Source: Sphingopyxis sp. (GTDB taxonomy: Bacteria; Pseudomonadota; Alphaproteobacteria; Sphingomonadales; Sphingomonadaceae). From it: DNA of 42,669 nucleotides. The stretch lies in assembly GCF_025869345.1 (NCBI RefSeq), contig NZ_JAOZVW010000085.1:1-42669 (forward strand), read 5' to 3'. The position numbers and the translations under genes are program-made. The notes beneath the pieces are model-generated. The model searched no databases and was not told where the DNA came from. It worked only from the letters and a program-made list of their open reading frames with translations. Shown piece after piece: positions 9,809 to 18,371 of the stretch (within the stretch, counting starts at the first letter, position 1; every line of letters begins with the position of its first letter).

Positions 9809-9905
9809 CCCCCCTCCCCTTTAGGGGAGGGGCTGGGGGTGGGGGCTGTCGGGATGGCGCAAGGCCGATGGCCCCCACCCCAACCCCTCCCCTGAAGGGG
9901 AGGGG
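9809..9905. repeat. Palindromic repeat, type B (CCCCTCCC family)
   Basis: This inverted repeat fills the gap between the thiD-VOC stop codon and the rnhB start codon. The left arm (9811-9846) and right arm (9871-9905) are complementary. Each begins or ends with a short hairpin, CCCCTCCCCT-nn-AGGGGAGGGG, next to a CTGGGGGTGGG stretch or its complement. The element inside valS (36071-36175) has the same architecture, so both probably belong to one superfamily. Confidence 0.85.
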
Positions 9906-9908
9906 CTT

Positions 9909-11051
9909 TCAGATCCGCCACGGCGGATACCTCCGATATTCGCCTGCCTGATACAGGCATAACCGATTGCCGGCGGGGTCGATCAGCCGCGCCTCGCGCC
10001 AGCCCCATTGCTCGTCCTTGGGCATCTGCTCGAACGGCACCCCGCGCCGCGCGAGATAGGCAACCCAGGCGTCGAGGGCGCCGCTTTCCAGATAGGTCGT
10101 CGTGCCGCCCACCGCGCCATCGCCGACATGAATCGACAGGGTCACGCCATTCGCGGCCTCGAACCTTGCGTATCCATTTTCAGGGCTGTCGACGATCTGC
10201 GTCAGGCCGAGTTGCCTGTAGAAAGCGACCGACGCCGCATAATCGTTCGCCGGCAGCGTGATCTGGTTGAGCGCCGGTCCGGTGAACAGTCCGTCGTTGC
10301 GCACCGCCTGCTGTCCCATCGGGCCATGCCCGCTCCCCAGCCCCGGCGCGTCGAGCAGAGACAGCCGCACGAAATCGCGCGCGCGGGCAATCGCGGGTTC
10401 AAGCGGCATCCCCTGCGCCAGCCCGGTCGCGATCGCGCTCGCCAGCGTGCAGCCGGTGCCGTGGCTGTGCGGCGTGTCGATGCGCGGCGCCTCCCAGCGC
10501 GCGACTTCGCCCTCGCCCGTCTCGAAGAGCCGGTCGATCACCGTTTCGCCCTCGGCATGGCCGCCCTTCACCAGCAGCGAGCAGCCATGCGCGAGCACCG
10601 CCTCCTCGCCGCCGAGCGCTTCGAGCTCGGGCAGGTTCGGCGTCGCGACCATCGCGCGATTCAGCAGCGCGCGAAACGCCGCGATCGTCGCGGCATCGGC
10701 AAGCACCGATCCGCTCGTCGCGATCATCACCGGATCGAACACCACCGCGGCCTCGGCCAGATCGGGCCGCGTCAGCCGTTCGGCGACCGCCGCCGCGGTC
10801 TCCGCGCTGCCGATCATGCCGATCTTCACCGCATCGACGCCGATGTCCGACGCGACGCTGTCGATCTGCGCGAGCACCATCTCGGCCGGGACCGGATGGA
10901 CACCCTGCACGCCCAGCGTATTCTGCGCGGTGATCGCGGTGATCGCGGTCATCGCATGGCCGCCGAGCATCGTCACCGTCTTGATATCGGCCTGGATGCC
11001 CGCACCGCCGCCGCTGTCGGAACCGGCGATGATGAGAATGCGTGCGGTCAA
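9909..11051 (-). CDS. thiD: ThiD HMP/HMP-P kinase fused to a C-terminal VOC (glyoxalase-like) domain
   Basis: The N-terminal 250 residues are hydroxymethylpyrimidine/phosphomethylpyrimidine kinase of thiamine synthesis. They show ILIIAGSDSGGGAGIQADIK, GGHAMTAITAITAQNT, DPVMIATSG and the anion-hole motif DTPHSHGTGCTLASAIA. The frame continues without a stop into a vicinal-oxygen-chelate domain (about 254-380: LNQITLPANDYAASVAFYRQ and a later IDPAGNRLCLYQ). The first VOC metal histidine position is Gln (NQITL), so the metal site may be altered. The start is a TTG at 11051 that overlaps the TGA stop of the upstream DUF1272 gene (TTGA). ILIIAGSDS follows as in normal ThiD. The fusion could supply a substrate-binding or salvage function, but this is unproven. 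Confidence 0.85.
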   Translation of the reverse strand: MTARILIIAGSDSGGGAGIQADIKTVTMLGGHAMTAITAITAQNTLGVQGVHPVPAEMVLAQIDSVASDIGVDAVKIGMIGSAETAAAVAERLTRPDLAEAAVVFDPVMIATSGSVLADAATIAAFRALLNRAMVATPNLPELEALGGEEAVLAHGCSLLVKGGHAEGETVIDRLFETGEGEVARWEAPRIDTPHSHGTGCTLASAIATGLAQGMPLEPAIARARDFVRLSLLDAPGLGSGHGPMGQQAVRNDGLFTGPALNQITLPANDYAASVAFYRQLGLTQIVDSPENGYARFEAANGVTLSIHVGDGAVGGTTTYLESGALDAWVAYLARRGVPFEQMPKDEQWGWREARLIDPAGNRLCLYQAGEYRRYPPWRI

Positions 11052-11272
11052 CGCTTGAACTTTCGCTCCGTCGAAGCCGGGAATTTGGCGAGCGCCGCGC
11101 CTTCGCGCAGCGGCCGGTCGAGCAGGTCGCCGCCGCAATTGGGGCAACGCTCGTCGAGCTTGTCGGCGCAGGTCGCGCAGAAGGTGCATTCGAACGAGCA
11201 GATAAACGCGCCGTGGATATCGGCGGGCAGATCGCGGCCGCAGCGTTCGCAATCGGGTCGCATTTCAAGCAT
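11048..11272 (-). CDS. DUF1272 small cysteine-rich protein
   Basis: This 74-residue protein begins MLEMRPDCERCGRDLPAD. Cysteine pairs in CERC, CSFEC, CATC and CPNCGG are spaced like paired zinc knuckles, and this is the pattern of the DUF1272 family. The family has no defined biochemical role that I know of; zinc binding is inferred from the cysteines. GAAGGAA stands about eight bases before the ATG. The stop codon overlaps the TTG start of the thiD fusion gene, so the two are likely translated together. Confidence 0.85.
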   Translation of the reverse strand: MLEMRPDCERCGRDLPADIHGAFICSFECTFCATCADKLDERCPNCGGDLLDRPLREGAALAKFPASTERKFKR

Positions 11273-11311
11273 TCCAAATTTCCTTCAAATCGTTCGTATC
11301 GAAAGAGCTAT

Positions 11312-12652
11312 TCAATTCGCCGCCGCGACGCGCACCGCGTCGCAGATCATGTCGACCACCTGTTCGACCTGTCCGGCATCGTCGCCCTCGGCCATCACCC
11401 GGATCACGGGTTCGGTGCCCGACGCCCGGATGACGAGGCGGCCGCGGCCGTTCAGCGCCGCTTCGCCTTCGGCGATCGCCGCCTGGACATCGCCATTCTC
11501 GAGCGGCTTGCCGCCCGCGAAGCGGACATTCTTCAAAAGCTGCGGCACCGGATCGAACTGATGCAAAAGCTCGCTTGCGGGCTTTTCCGAGCGGACCAGT
11601 TCGGCGAGCACCTGCAACGCCGCAAGCGTGCCGTCGCCGGTCGTCGCATGGTCCGACAGGATCATATGCCCCGACTGTTCGCCGCCGACGTTGAAGCCGC
11701 CGCTTTTCATCCGTTCGAGGACATAGCGGTCGCCGACCTTGGTGCGTTCGAGCCGCAGCCCCTCGCCCTCCAGAAAGCGTTCGAGCCCCAGGTTCGACAT
11801 CACCGTCGCGACGACCCCGCCGCCTTTCAACAGTCCCTGCCGCGCCCAACTCGCGCCGATCAGCCCCATGATCTGGTCGCCGTCGACGATCGCGCCTTTT
11901 TCATCGACGACGATCAGCCGGTCGGCATCGCCGTCGAGCGCGATGCCGATGTCGGCGCCGCTCGCGACCACGGTTTCCTGCAGCAGGCCGGGCGCGGTCG
12001 AGCCGCAGCGGTCGTTGATGTTGATGCCGTTCGGGGTGACCCCGACCGCGATCACATCGGCGCCCAATTCCCAGAACACCGTCGGCGCGCTGTTATAGGC
12101 GGCGCCGTTGGCGCAATCGAGCACGATCTTGAGCCCGTCGAGCCGGACCGATTCGGGCAGGCTCAGCTTGACGGCGTGGATATAGCGGCCGCGCGCGTCC
12201 TCGATGCGTTTGGCGCGCCCGATCAGCGCCGGGTCGGCCAGCCGCGGCTCCTCGGTCAGCCGCTGCTCGATCTGCGCCTCATCCTCGTCGGACAATTTAT
12301 AGCCGTCGGGGCCGAATAATTTGATGCCGTTGTCGGCATAGGGATTGTGGCTGGCCGAGATCATCACGCCCAGGTCGGCGCGCATCGACCGCGTCAGCAT
12401 CGCGACCGCCGGGGTCGGCATCGGTCCGACCTGGACCACGTCCATGCCGACGCTGGTGAAGCCCGCGACCAGCGCATTTTCGAGCATATAGCCCGACAGG
12501 CGGGTGTCCTTGCCGATCACGACGCGGTGCTTGTGGGTGCCGCGCAGAAAATGCGCGCCCGCCGCCATGCCGACGCGCATCGCGACCTCGGCGGTCATCG
12601 GGACCCGGTTGGTCAGTCCGCGAATCCCGTCGGTTCCGAAAAACTTGCGCAT
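11312..12652 (-). CDS. glmM: Phosphoglucosamine mutase
   Basis: GlmM converts glucosamine-6-phosphate to glucosamine-1-phosphate, the step before UDP-GlcNAc for peptidoglycan and lipid A. The 446-residue product starts [15 protein letters not shown]. The active-site loop is ISASHNP with phosphoserine Ser101. The metal loop DGDADR, the sugar-binding loop GGEQSGH and the phosphate-binding loop [12 protein letters not shown] are all present. The frame is open to 12784, but the 12652 ATG matches the family start and has AGAGGT just upstream. It is the first gene of the minus-strand run, divergent from the symporter gene. Its stop is 39 bp before the DUF1272 gene. Confidence 0.96.
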   Translation of the reverse strand: MRKFFGTDGIRGLTNRVPMTAEVAMRVGMAAGAHFLRGTHKHRVVIGKDTRLSGYMLENALVAGFTSVGMDVVQVGPMPTPAVAMLTRSMRADLGVMISASHNPYADNGIKLFGPDGYKLSDEDEAQIEQRLTEEPRLADPALIGRAKRIEDARGRYIHAVKLSLPESVRLDGLKIVLDCANGAAYNSAPTVFWELGADVIAVGVTPNGININDRCGSTAPGLLQETVVASGADIGIALDGDADRLIVVDEKGAIVDGDQIMGLIGASWARQGLLKGGGVVATVMSNLGLERFLEGEGLRLERTKVGDRYVLERMKSGGFNVGGEQSGHMILSDHATTGDGTLAALQVLAELVRSEKPASELLHQFDPVPQLLKNVRFAGGKPLENGDVQAAIAEGEAALNGRGRLVIRASGTEPVIRVMAEGDDAGQVEQVVDMICDAVRVAAAN

Positions 12653-12771
12653 GGCACCTCTGCTACTTAATCCGGGTCGCAGGACAAGAGCCGACCCCGG
12701 CACATAGGGAGGCCCTAGGTCACCCGTTTTTGCTTGGCAAGCTGGGCTCTCTTCCTTTGGGGGATTTGAAC

Positions 12772-14019
12772 TTGAAATCGGCATGGATTATCCTTTCGGC
12801 GCTGGTCGCCGGCATGTTGCTGGGGATCGGGATCGAGATGGCGTCCCCCGACACCGGCACCGCTTCGCTGCCCTTTGTCGAGCCGATCGGCACTTTGTGG
12901 CTGAACGCGCTCAAGATGACGATCGTGCCGCTCGTCGTCGCGCTGCTCGTCACCGGCATCACCGCCACCGCCGACGCCGCGCGCGCGGGCAAGCTGGCGG
13001 CGCGCGCCGTCGCGACCTTCATCGGCGCCAACCTGATCGTCGGGATGATGACGCTGCTCGTCCTGCCGCTTCTGCTGCGGCTGTTTCCGTTGTCGGCGGC
13101 GGCGGCAAACGGGCTCCGCCACGGGCTCGGCGGTTCGGTCGAGGGGACCGCCTCGCCGAGCTTCGCCGACTTCCTGCTGTCGCTCATCCCGACGAACCCG
13201 ATCGCCGCCGCCGCCGATACCGCGATCCTGCCGCTGATCGTCTTTACCGCCATCTTCGCCTTTGCAATCACGCGCGTCGGCGCGGCCGAGCGCGCGATCC
13301 TGTCGGGCCTGTTCAAGGCGCTCGGCGACGCGATGCTCGTCGTCATCGGCTGGGTTCTCGCGCTCGCGCCGATCGGCGTCTTTGCCCTGGGCTATGCGCT
13401 TGCGGTCAAGGCCGGGGTCTCGGCCTTCGGCGGGCTGCTCCATTATGTCCTGATGCTCTCGGCGATCGGCGCCGCGACGATCCTGCTCGGCCTGTTGCTC
13501 GCCGTGCTCGCCGCGCGCATTCCCCTGCCACGCTTCCTCCGCGCGATGGTGCCGACCTTCGCGGTGGCGCTCAGCACGCAAAGCTCGCTCGCCAGCCTGC
13601 CCGCGATGCTGCGCGCGACCGAGGATCTCGGCGTCGATCCCAAGAAAGCCGATGTCGTGCTGCCGCTGGCGGTCGCGCTGTTCCGCTTCACCAGCCCGGC
13701 GATGAACCTCGCGGTCGTCGTCTATGTCGCCTGGCTGTTCGGGGTCGAGCTGACGCCGTGGGAGATGGCAGTCGGCCTCGCGGTCGCGCTGGCCGCCGCG
13801 CTCTCTTCGGTCAGCCTGCCCGGATCGATCAGCTTCGTCACCTCGATCGCGCCGATCGCGATTGCGATGGGGGTGCCCGTCGCACCGCTGGGGCTGCTCG
13901 TCGCGGTCGAGACTTTTCCGGACATCTTCCGCACGATCGGCAATGTTATCGCCGACGTCGCCGCCACCAAATTCGCCGCCGACGGAGTCGACAGCGACAG
14001 CAGAGGAGAAACGCCATGA
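12772..14019 (+). CDS. Dicarboxylate/amino acid:cation symporter (DAACS family)
   Basis: This 415-residue inner-membrane carrier has about eight helices plus re-entrant loops and probably imports C4-dicarboxylates or acidic amino acids with H+ or Na+. Family marks are [20 protein letters not shown] near residue 45, the serine-rich re-entrant loop [15 protein letters not shown], and the C-terminal [20 protein letters not shown]. The start is taken as TTG at 12772 because GGGGGAT lies about seven bases upstream. The frame is also open from a TTG at 12730. The stop TGA overlaps the ATG of the aldo/keto reductase (ATGA), so the genes are translationally coupled. The substrate cannot be fixed from sequence. 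Confidence 0.87.
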   Translation: MKSAWIILSALVAGMLLGIGIEMASPDTGTASLPFVEPIGTLWLNALKMTIVPLVVALLVTGITATADAARAGKLAARAVATFIGANLIVGMMTLLVLPLLLRLFPLSAAAANGLRHGLGGSVEGTASPSFADFLLSLIPTNPIAAAADTAILPLIVFTAIFAFAITRVGAAERAILSGLFKALGDAMLVVIGWVLALAPIGVFALGYALAVKAGVSAFGGLLHYVLMLSAIGAATILLGLLLAVLAARIPLPRFLRAMVPTFAVALSTQSSLASLPAMLRATEDLGVDPKKADVVLPLAVALFRFTSPAMNLAVVVYVAWLFGVELTPWEMAVGLAVALAAALSSVSLPGSISFVTSIAPIAIAMGVPVAPLGLLVAVETFPDIFRTIGNVIADVAATKFAADGVDSDSRGETP

Positions 14020-15011
14020 AATATCGCAAGCTCGGCCAGGGCCTCACCGTGTCCGCCATCGGCGTCGGCTGTATGCCGATGATCAAGGGCGGCAACATCC
14101 TCTATGGCGAGGCCGCCGACATGGACGAGGCGACGCGGACGATCCACCGCGCGATCGACCTCGGCGTCACTTTCTTCGACACCGCCGAAATCTATGGCCC
14201 GTTCAGCAACGAGGAACTGCTCGGCGAAGCGATCCGCGGCAAGCGCGAGGGGCTCGTCATCGCCACCAAATTCGGCTTCAAATTCGACGGCAAGCAGATC
14301 GTCGGGGTCGACGGCTCGCCCGAAAATGCGCGGCGCGCCTGCGAAGGTTCGCTCCGGCGGCTCGGCATCGACACGATCGACCTCTTCTACCAGCACCGCG
14401 TCGATCCCTCGGTGCCGATCGAGGACACGGTCGGCGCGATGATGGAGCTCGTCAGCGAAGGCAAGGTCCGCCACATCGCGCTGTCCGAAGCCGGTCCCGA
14501 AACGCTGCGCCGCGCCGCCAAGGCTGCGCCGATCGCCGCCTTGCAGAGCGAATATTCGATCTGGGAGCGCGACGTCGAGGCCGAAATCCTGCCCGTCTGC
14601 CGCGAATATAGCATCGGCTTCGTCCCCTATTCGCCGCTCGGCCGCGGCTTTCTCGCGGGCGCCGTGCGCAGCCGCGACGAGCTGCCCGAGAATGACTGGC
14701 GCCGCAACGATCCACGCTATTCCGAGGAGAATTTTCCCGCCAACCTCGCGATCGTCGATGCGATTGCCGGGGTCGCGGCGAAGCATGGCGTGTCGAACGC
14801 GCAGGTCGCGCTCGCCTGGCTGCTCGCGCAGGGGGACGACATCGTGCCGATCCCCGGCACCAAGCGCCGCGCGACGATGGAGGACAGCGTCGGAGCGGCC
14901 GACGTCACCCTGACCGCCGCCGACCTCGCCGCGATCGAAGCCGCCGCGCCGGTGGGCGGGACGAGCGGCCCGCGCTATGGCGAGATGGGGATGCGGATGG
15001 TACGGTTGTAG
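14016..15011 (+). CDS. Aldo/keto reductase
   Basis: This 331-residue NADPH-dependent (alpha/beta)8-barrel oxidoreductase has the catalytic tetrad: Asp and Tyr in FFDTAEIYGP, Lys in VIATKFGF, and His in DLFYQHRVD. The cofactor end motif IPGTKRRATMEDSVGA is also present. It resembles the AKR13-type group (YakC/IolS-like). The ATG is preceded by AGAGGAGAA and overlaps the symporter stop codon, so the carrier and the reductase may act on a shared compound. That link is only inferred. Confidence 0.9.
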   Translation: MKYRKLGQGLTVSAIGVGCMPMIKGGNILYGEAADMDEATRTIHRAIDLGVTFFDTAEIYGPFSNEELLGEAIRGKREGLVIATKFGFKFDGKQIVGVDGSPENARRACEGSLRRLGIDTIDLFYQHRVDPSVPIEDTVGAMMELVSEGKVRHIALSEAGPETLRRAAKAAPIAALQSEYSIWERDVEAEILPVCREYSIGFVPYSPLGRGFLAGAVRSRDELPENDWRRNDPRYSEENFPANLAIVDAIAGVAAKHGVSNAQVALAWLLAQGDDIVPIPGTKRRATMEDSVGAADVTLTAADLAAIEAAAPVGGTSGPRYGEMGMRMVRL

Positions 15012-15056
15012 GACTTCGGCTTTCGACCGATAACGCGGGAATAGGTAAGGATCATA

Positions 15057-15125
15057 TTCTCTCCCCTTGAGGGAGAGATACGAAGGCTTGGCAGCTTGCT
15101 GCCTAGCCGAAGTTGAGAGGGGGTT
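15057..15125. repeat. Palindromic repeat, type C
   Basis: This intergenic palindrome lies between the convergent aldo/keto reductase and prsT genes. The core GGCAGCTTGCTGCC (15090-15103) is extended by complementary flanks (GGCTT and TAGCC) and by outer arms (CTCCCCTTGAGGGAGAG on the left, TTGAGAGGGGG on the right). A TTTT follows on the plus strand. It probably works as a bidirectional terminator. Confidence 0.75.
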
Positions 15126-15151
15126 TTGCCTCCGCTGGCCTCGCACCCCGC

Positions 15152-16996
15152 CTACCGCCCGATCTGCGCCGCCTTGTCGCGCAAATCCTGCGCTGCCTGC
15201 CGCTCACCCCGCCGTTCGAGCAGATCGGCATAGAAGAGCATGATCTCACCGTTCAGCGGCTGCAATCGATACGCCGTGGCGATCAGCGGCAAGGCGCGAT
15301 CGCGGTCGCCCTCAGCGGCATAGGCGCGCGCCAGATCGCGCAGGATCACGACATCGCGATTGCCGACACGGCGCCGCACCCGTTCGAAATGCGCGGCGGC
15401 CTGATCCCAATGCTGAAGGTCCATCGCCAGATGCCCCGCCAGCCGGTCGGCGGCGATGCTCGACGGCTGGCTGTTGCGCAGCCGCAGGATCGCGGCGCCC
15501 GATCCGGCGGGGTCGCCGGCGCGGAACAGCGCGTTGGCGAGCCGCAGCGTCGTGCGCTCGCCCGCATCGAGCGCCTGCGCGGCGCGATAGGATTCGACCG
15601 CCAGCCCGAAACGTCCGCCCGCGAGCGCCGCGTCACCGAGCAGGATATGCGCGTCGGCGACCCCGCGGTTCGCATCGCGCAGCCGCGTCGCCCGGGCGAT
15701 CGCGCTGGCGAAATTGCCCGCCGTCATATCAGCCGAAATCGCCGGAATCGCCGCGGCGGGGTCGAGCGGCGCGGCATTGCCCGCCGCCGCGACCAGCCCA
15801 TAGCTGTCGTTCGTCGCGAACGGCTCCGCATCGCCGGGCGCCAGCGCCGCCGCGCGTGCGATATCGGCGGCCGCTTCGCCCTTGCGCCCCAGTTCCGACG
15901 CCACGCGCGCCGCCAGAAGCAGCGACCAGCTGTCGGCATCCGCGCGATCGACCAGCGGCGCCAGCGCCTCGGCGGCGGCATCGGCGTCGCCGTCGGCCCA
16001 ATTGGCGGCGGCCAGGATGCGGCGGGCCGTGACATTATGCGGCTGTTCGGCCAGCAGCCGCTCGGCCCAGTTCACCGCCACCGCCTGGCCCCCCAGTTCG
16101 AGTTCGACGACCGCGCTGAGCAGCATGACCCCGGGCTGATCGTCGAGTTCGCCGCGCGTGCGCTGAAGCAGGCTGCGCGCGAGCGCATAGCGCTCCGCGC
16201 GCGCGGCGAGAACGGCCTGGAGGTAATAAAGCCGGGGGTCGCGCGGGACGAGCGTCGCGGCATGGCGCAGCGCCGCGAGCATGTCCTTGTAGCGGCCCAG
16301 ATCACCCAGCGTCGCCGCCTGATCGATCAGCGCATCTTCATTGTCGGGATCGGCGGCGAGCGCCTTTTCATACCAGTCGAGCGAAGCGTTGAGTCCGCCC
16401 TGCGTGCGCACCAGATTGGCCTTGTACGCCAGCGCCGCGCTATTCCGGCCATCGAGTTCGATCGCGAAATCGACCGCGTCGTGCGCGCCCTGTGCATCGG
16501 CGTTGGCGTCGCGAAAGCGCGCGATATCGACCCACAGCGCCGAATCGCGCGGCCGTTCGCGCACCGCCCGGTCATAGGCGTCGCGCGCCGCACCCAGATC
16601 GCCGTCGGCGAGGTGGACGTCGCCCGCGACCCACGCCGCTTCGCCGATCATCTCGGGCGCGATCGGCCCGGAATCGAGCGCGGCAAGCGCGCGTTTGCCG
16701 TCGCCCTGCAAGGCATAGGCCCGCGCGAGCAGCGGGCGCAGATAATCGCCGTTCGCTCCCGCCGCGAGCGCCGCCTTGACCGACGCCTCGGCACCCAGGC
16801 CATCGCTCAGCCGCAGTTGCGCGCGCGCCAGTTCGACGCGCGGCCGGATCGCGGCCGGATCGCCGGCGACCGCGCGCTGCAATTCGGCGCGGCGTTCCAG
16901 CCATTGCTGGCGCGGCCCGTCAGGGCGCGCGCCGCCGCAGCCGGCCAAGGCCGCCGCCGCGATCAACGCAACCAGCCAGGGCCGGACCCGCACCAT
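15152..16996 (-). CDS. prsT: TPR lipoprotein of the XrtA/PEP-CTERM system
   Basis: This 614-residue protein starts with a lipoprotein signal peptide (lipobox ALAGC, Cys20). The rest is an almost continuous array of tetratricopeptide-like helical pairs, for example RDAYDRAVRERPRDSALWVD, DWYEKALAADPDNEDALIDQ and AAHFERVRRR. Length and neighbours match PrsT, the TPR protein encoded next to PrsK and PrsR in exosortase/PEP-CTERM clusters. It is likely anchored in the outer membrane or facing the periplasm and may scaffold polysaccharide or protein export. Its start codon follows the prsR stop directly. It is the last gene of a four-gene minus-strand operon. Confidence 0.82.
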   Translation of the reverse strand: MVRVRPWLVALIAAAALAGCGGARPDGPRQQWLERRAELQRAVAGDPAAIRPRVELARAQLRLSDGLGAEASVKAALAAGANGDYLRPLLARAYALQGDGKRALAALDSGPIAPEMIGEAAWVAGDVHLADGDLGAARDAYDRAVRERPRDSALWVDIARFRDANADAQGAHDAVDFAIELDGRNSAALAYKANLVRTQGGLNASLDWYEKALAADPDNEDALIDQAATLGDLGRYKDMLAALRHAATLVPRDPRLYYLQAVLAARAERYALARSLLQRTRGELDDQPGVMLLSAVVELELGGQAVAVNWAERLLAEQPHNVTARRILAAANWADGDADAAAEALAPLVDRADADSWSLLLAARVASELGRKGEAAADIARAAALAPGDAEPFATNDSYGLVAAAGNAAPLDPAAAIPAISADMTAGNFASAIARATRLRDANRGVADAHILLGDAALAGGRFGLAVESYRAAQALDAGERTTLRLANALFRAGDPAGSGAAILRLRNSQPSSIAADRLAGHLAMDLQHWDQAAAHFERVRRRVGNRDVVILRDLARAYAAEGDRDRALPLIATAYRLQPLNGEIMLFYADLLERRGERQAAQDLRDKAAQIGR

Positions 16997-18370
16997 TCAG
17001 GCCTGCATCCGATATTGCTTGAGCAGGTCATAGAGCGTCGGGCGGCTGATCCCGAGCAGCTTGGCCGCCGAGGAAATATTGCCTTCGCTCTGCATCATCG
17101 CGCGGCGGATCGCGACGCGGTCGGCCGCCTCGCGCGCGGCGCGCAGGTTCAGCCAGCTTTCGTCGCTGTCACCTTCGTTCCCCGAAAGGTCGAGGTCCTC
17201 GCGCATCACCAGCTTGCCGTCGGCCATGATCACCGCGCGCTTGATGCGATTCTCCAGCTCGCGGACATTGCCCGGCCAGCGCCCCTCGTCGATCGCCTGC
17301 AGCGCATCGAGCGCGAAGCCGCGGACCGAGGGATTCATCGCGGGCGCATATTGATGGAGGAAATGGCGCGCGAGCAGCACCGCATCGCCCGGCCGCTCGG
17401 CAAGCGCCGGGATCTTCACCACCATCTCGGCGAGCCGGTAGTAAAGGTCGTCGCGAAAACTGCCCTCGGCGATCATCGCGTCGAGGTCGCGGTGGGTCGC
17501 GCAGACGATGCGCGTATCGACCGCGATCGCCTTGCGCCCGCCGATCCGCTCGATCGTCCGCTCCTGCAGGAAACGCAGCAGCTTGACTTGAAGCGGCAGC
17601 GGAATGTCGCCGACCTCGTCGAGGAACAATGTGCCGCCGTGCGCCAGTTCGATCTTGCCCTCGGTCGTCTTCACCGCGCCGGTGAACGCCCCCTTTTCAT
17701 GCCCGAACAATTCGCTTTCGAGCAGATTCTCGGGGATGGCGGCGCAGTTGATTGCGACGAAAGCACCGTCGCGCCGCCCGCTCGCCTCGTGCAGCCCGCG
17801 CGCCAGCAATTCCTTGCCGGTGCCGCTCGCACCGAGCAGCATCACCGACACGTCGAGGCCCGCGACCCGCTCGATCGTCCGCGCGACCTTCACCATTTCG
17901 GGCGCGCCAGTGATCATTCCGCCGAGCACGCGATGGTCGCCCGCCCCCTGGCTCGCGAGCCGGGCATTCTCAACCTCGAGCTCGCGCACATGAAAGGCGC
18001 GGCGGACGATCAGGCCCAGTTCCTCGATGTCGATCGGCTTCTGATAGAAATCCCATGCGCCGCTCGCGATCGCCGCGAGCGCGCTCGCGCGTTCGCCATG
18101 CCCCGACACGACGATGACCTTGGTATCGGGCTTGTTCGCCAATATCGCCTGGAGCACGCGAAACCCCTCGCGCGTGCCGTCGGGATCGGGCGGCAGGCCA
18201 AGGTCGAGCGTCACCACCGCCGGTTCCTCGGCGCGCAGCAATTCGATCGCGCTGTCATGATCGCCCGCGATCAGCACGCGATAATCGTCATAGGCCCATT
18301 TGAGCTGCGCCTGCAGCCCCGGGTCGTCCTCGACGATCAGCAATGTCTCTTTGGTCCCCGCGTCCGTCAT
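16997..18370 (-). CDS. prsR: PEP-CTERM-box response regulator (sigma-54 activator)
   Basis: This 457-residue NtrC-type regulator has a receiver with the acidic pair VEDD, phosphoacceptor Asp56 ([13 protein letters not shown]) and Lys in YQKPID. The AAA+ domain has Walker A GASGTGKE, a fully canonical GAFTGA loop ([10 protein letters not shown]) and Walker [12 protein letters not shown]. The C-terminal Fis-type HTH has [20 protein letters not shown]. The FRVLQAIL insert after the Asp motif and the pairing with prsK mark it as PrsR, which activates RpoN-dependent PEP-CTERM and exopolysaccharide genes. The ATG follows the prsK TAG by one base. Confidence 0.92.
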   Translation of the reverse strand: MTDAGTKETLLIVEDDPGLQAQLKWAYDDYRVLIAGDHDSAIELLRAEEPAVVTLDLGLPPDPDGTREGFRVLQAILANKPDTKVIVVSGHGERASALAAIASGAWDFYQKPIDIEELGLIVRRAFHVRELEVENARLASQGAGDHRVLGGMITGAPEMVKVARTIERVAGLDVSVMLLGASGTGKELLARGLHEASGRRDGAFVAINCAAIPENLLESELFGHEKGAFTGAVKTTEGKIELAHGGTLFLDEVGDIPLPLQVKLLRFLQERTIERIGGRKAIAVDTRIVCATHRDLDAMIAEGSFRDDLYYRLAEMVVKIPALAERPGDAVLLARHFLHQYAPAMNPSVRGFALDALQAIDEGRWPGNVRELENRIKRAVIMADGKLVMREDLDLSGNEGDSDESWLNLRAAREAADRVAIRRAMMQSEGNISSAAKLLGISRPTLYDLLKQYRMQA

Positions 18371-18371
18371 C

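Noticed and set aside
9809..9905. Repeats in the window as a CRISPR array or insertion sequence
   Set aside because: Each element is a single palindrome with two arms. There are no regularly spaced spacers, no cas genes and no transposase frame.
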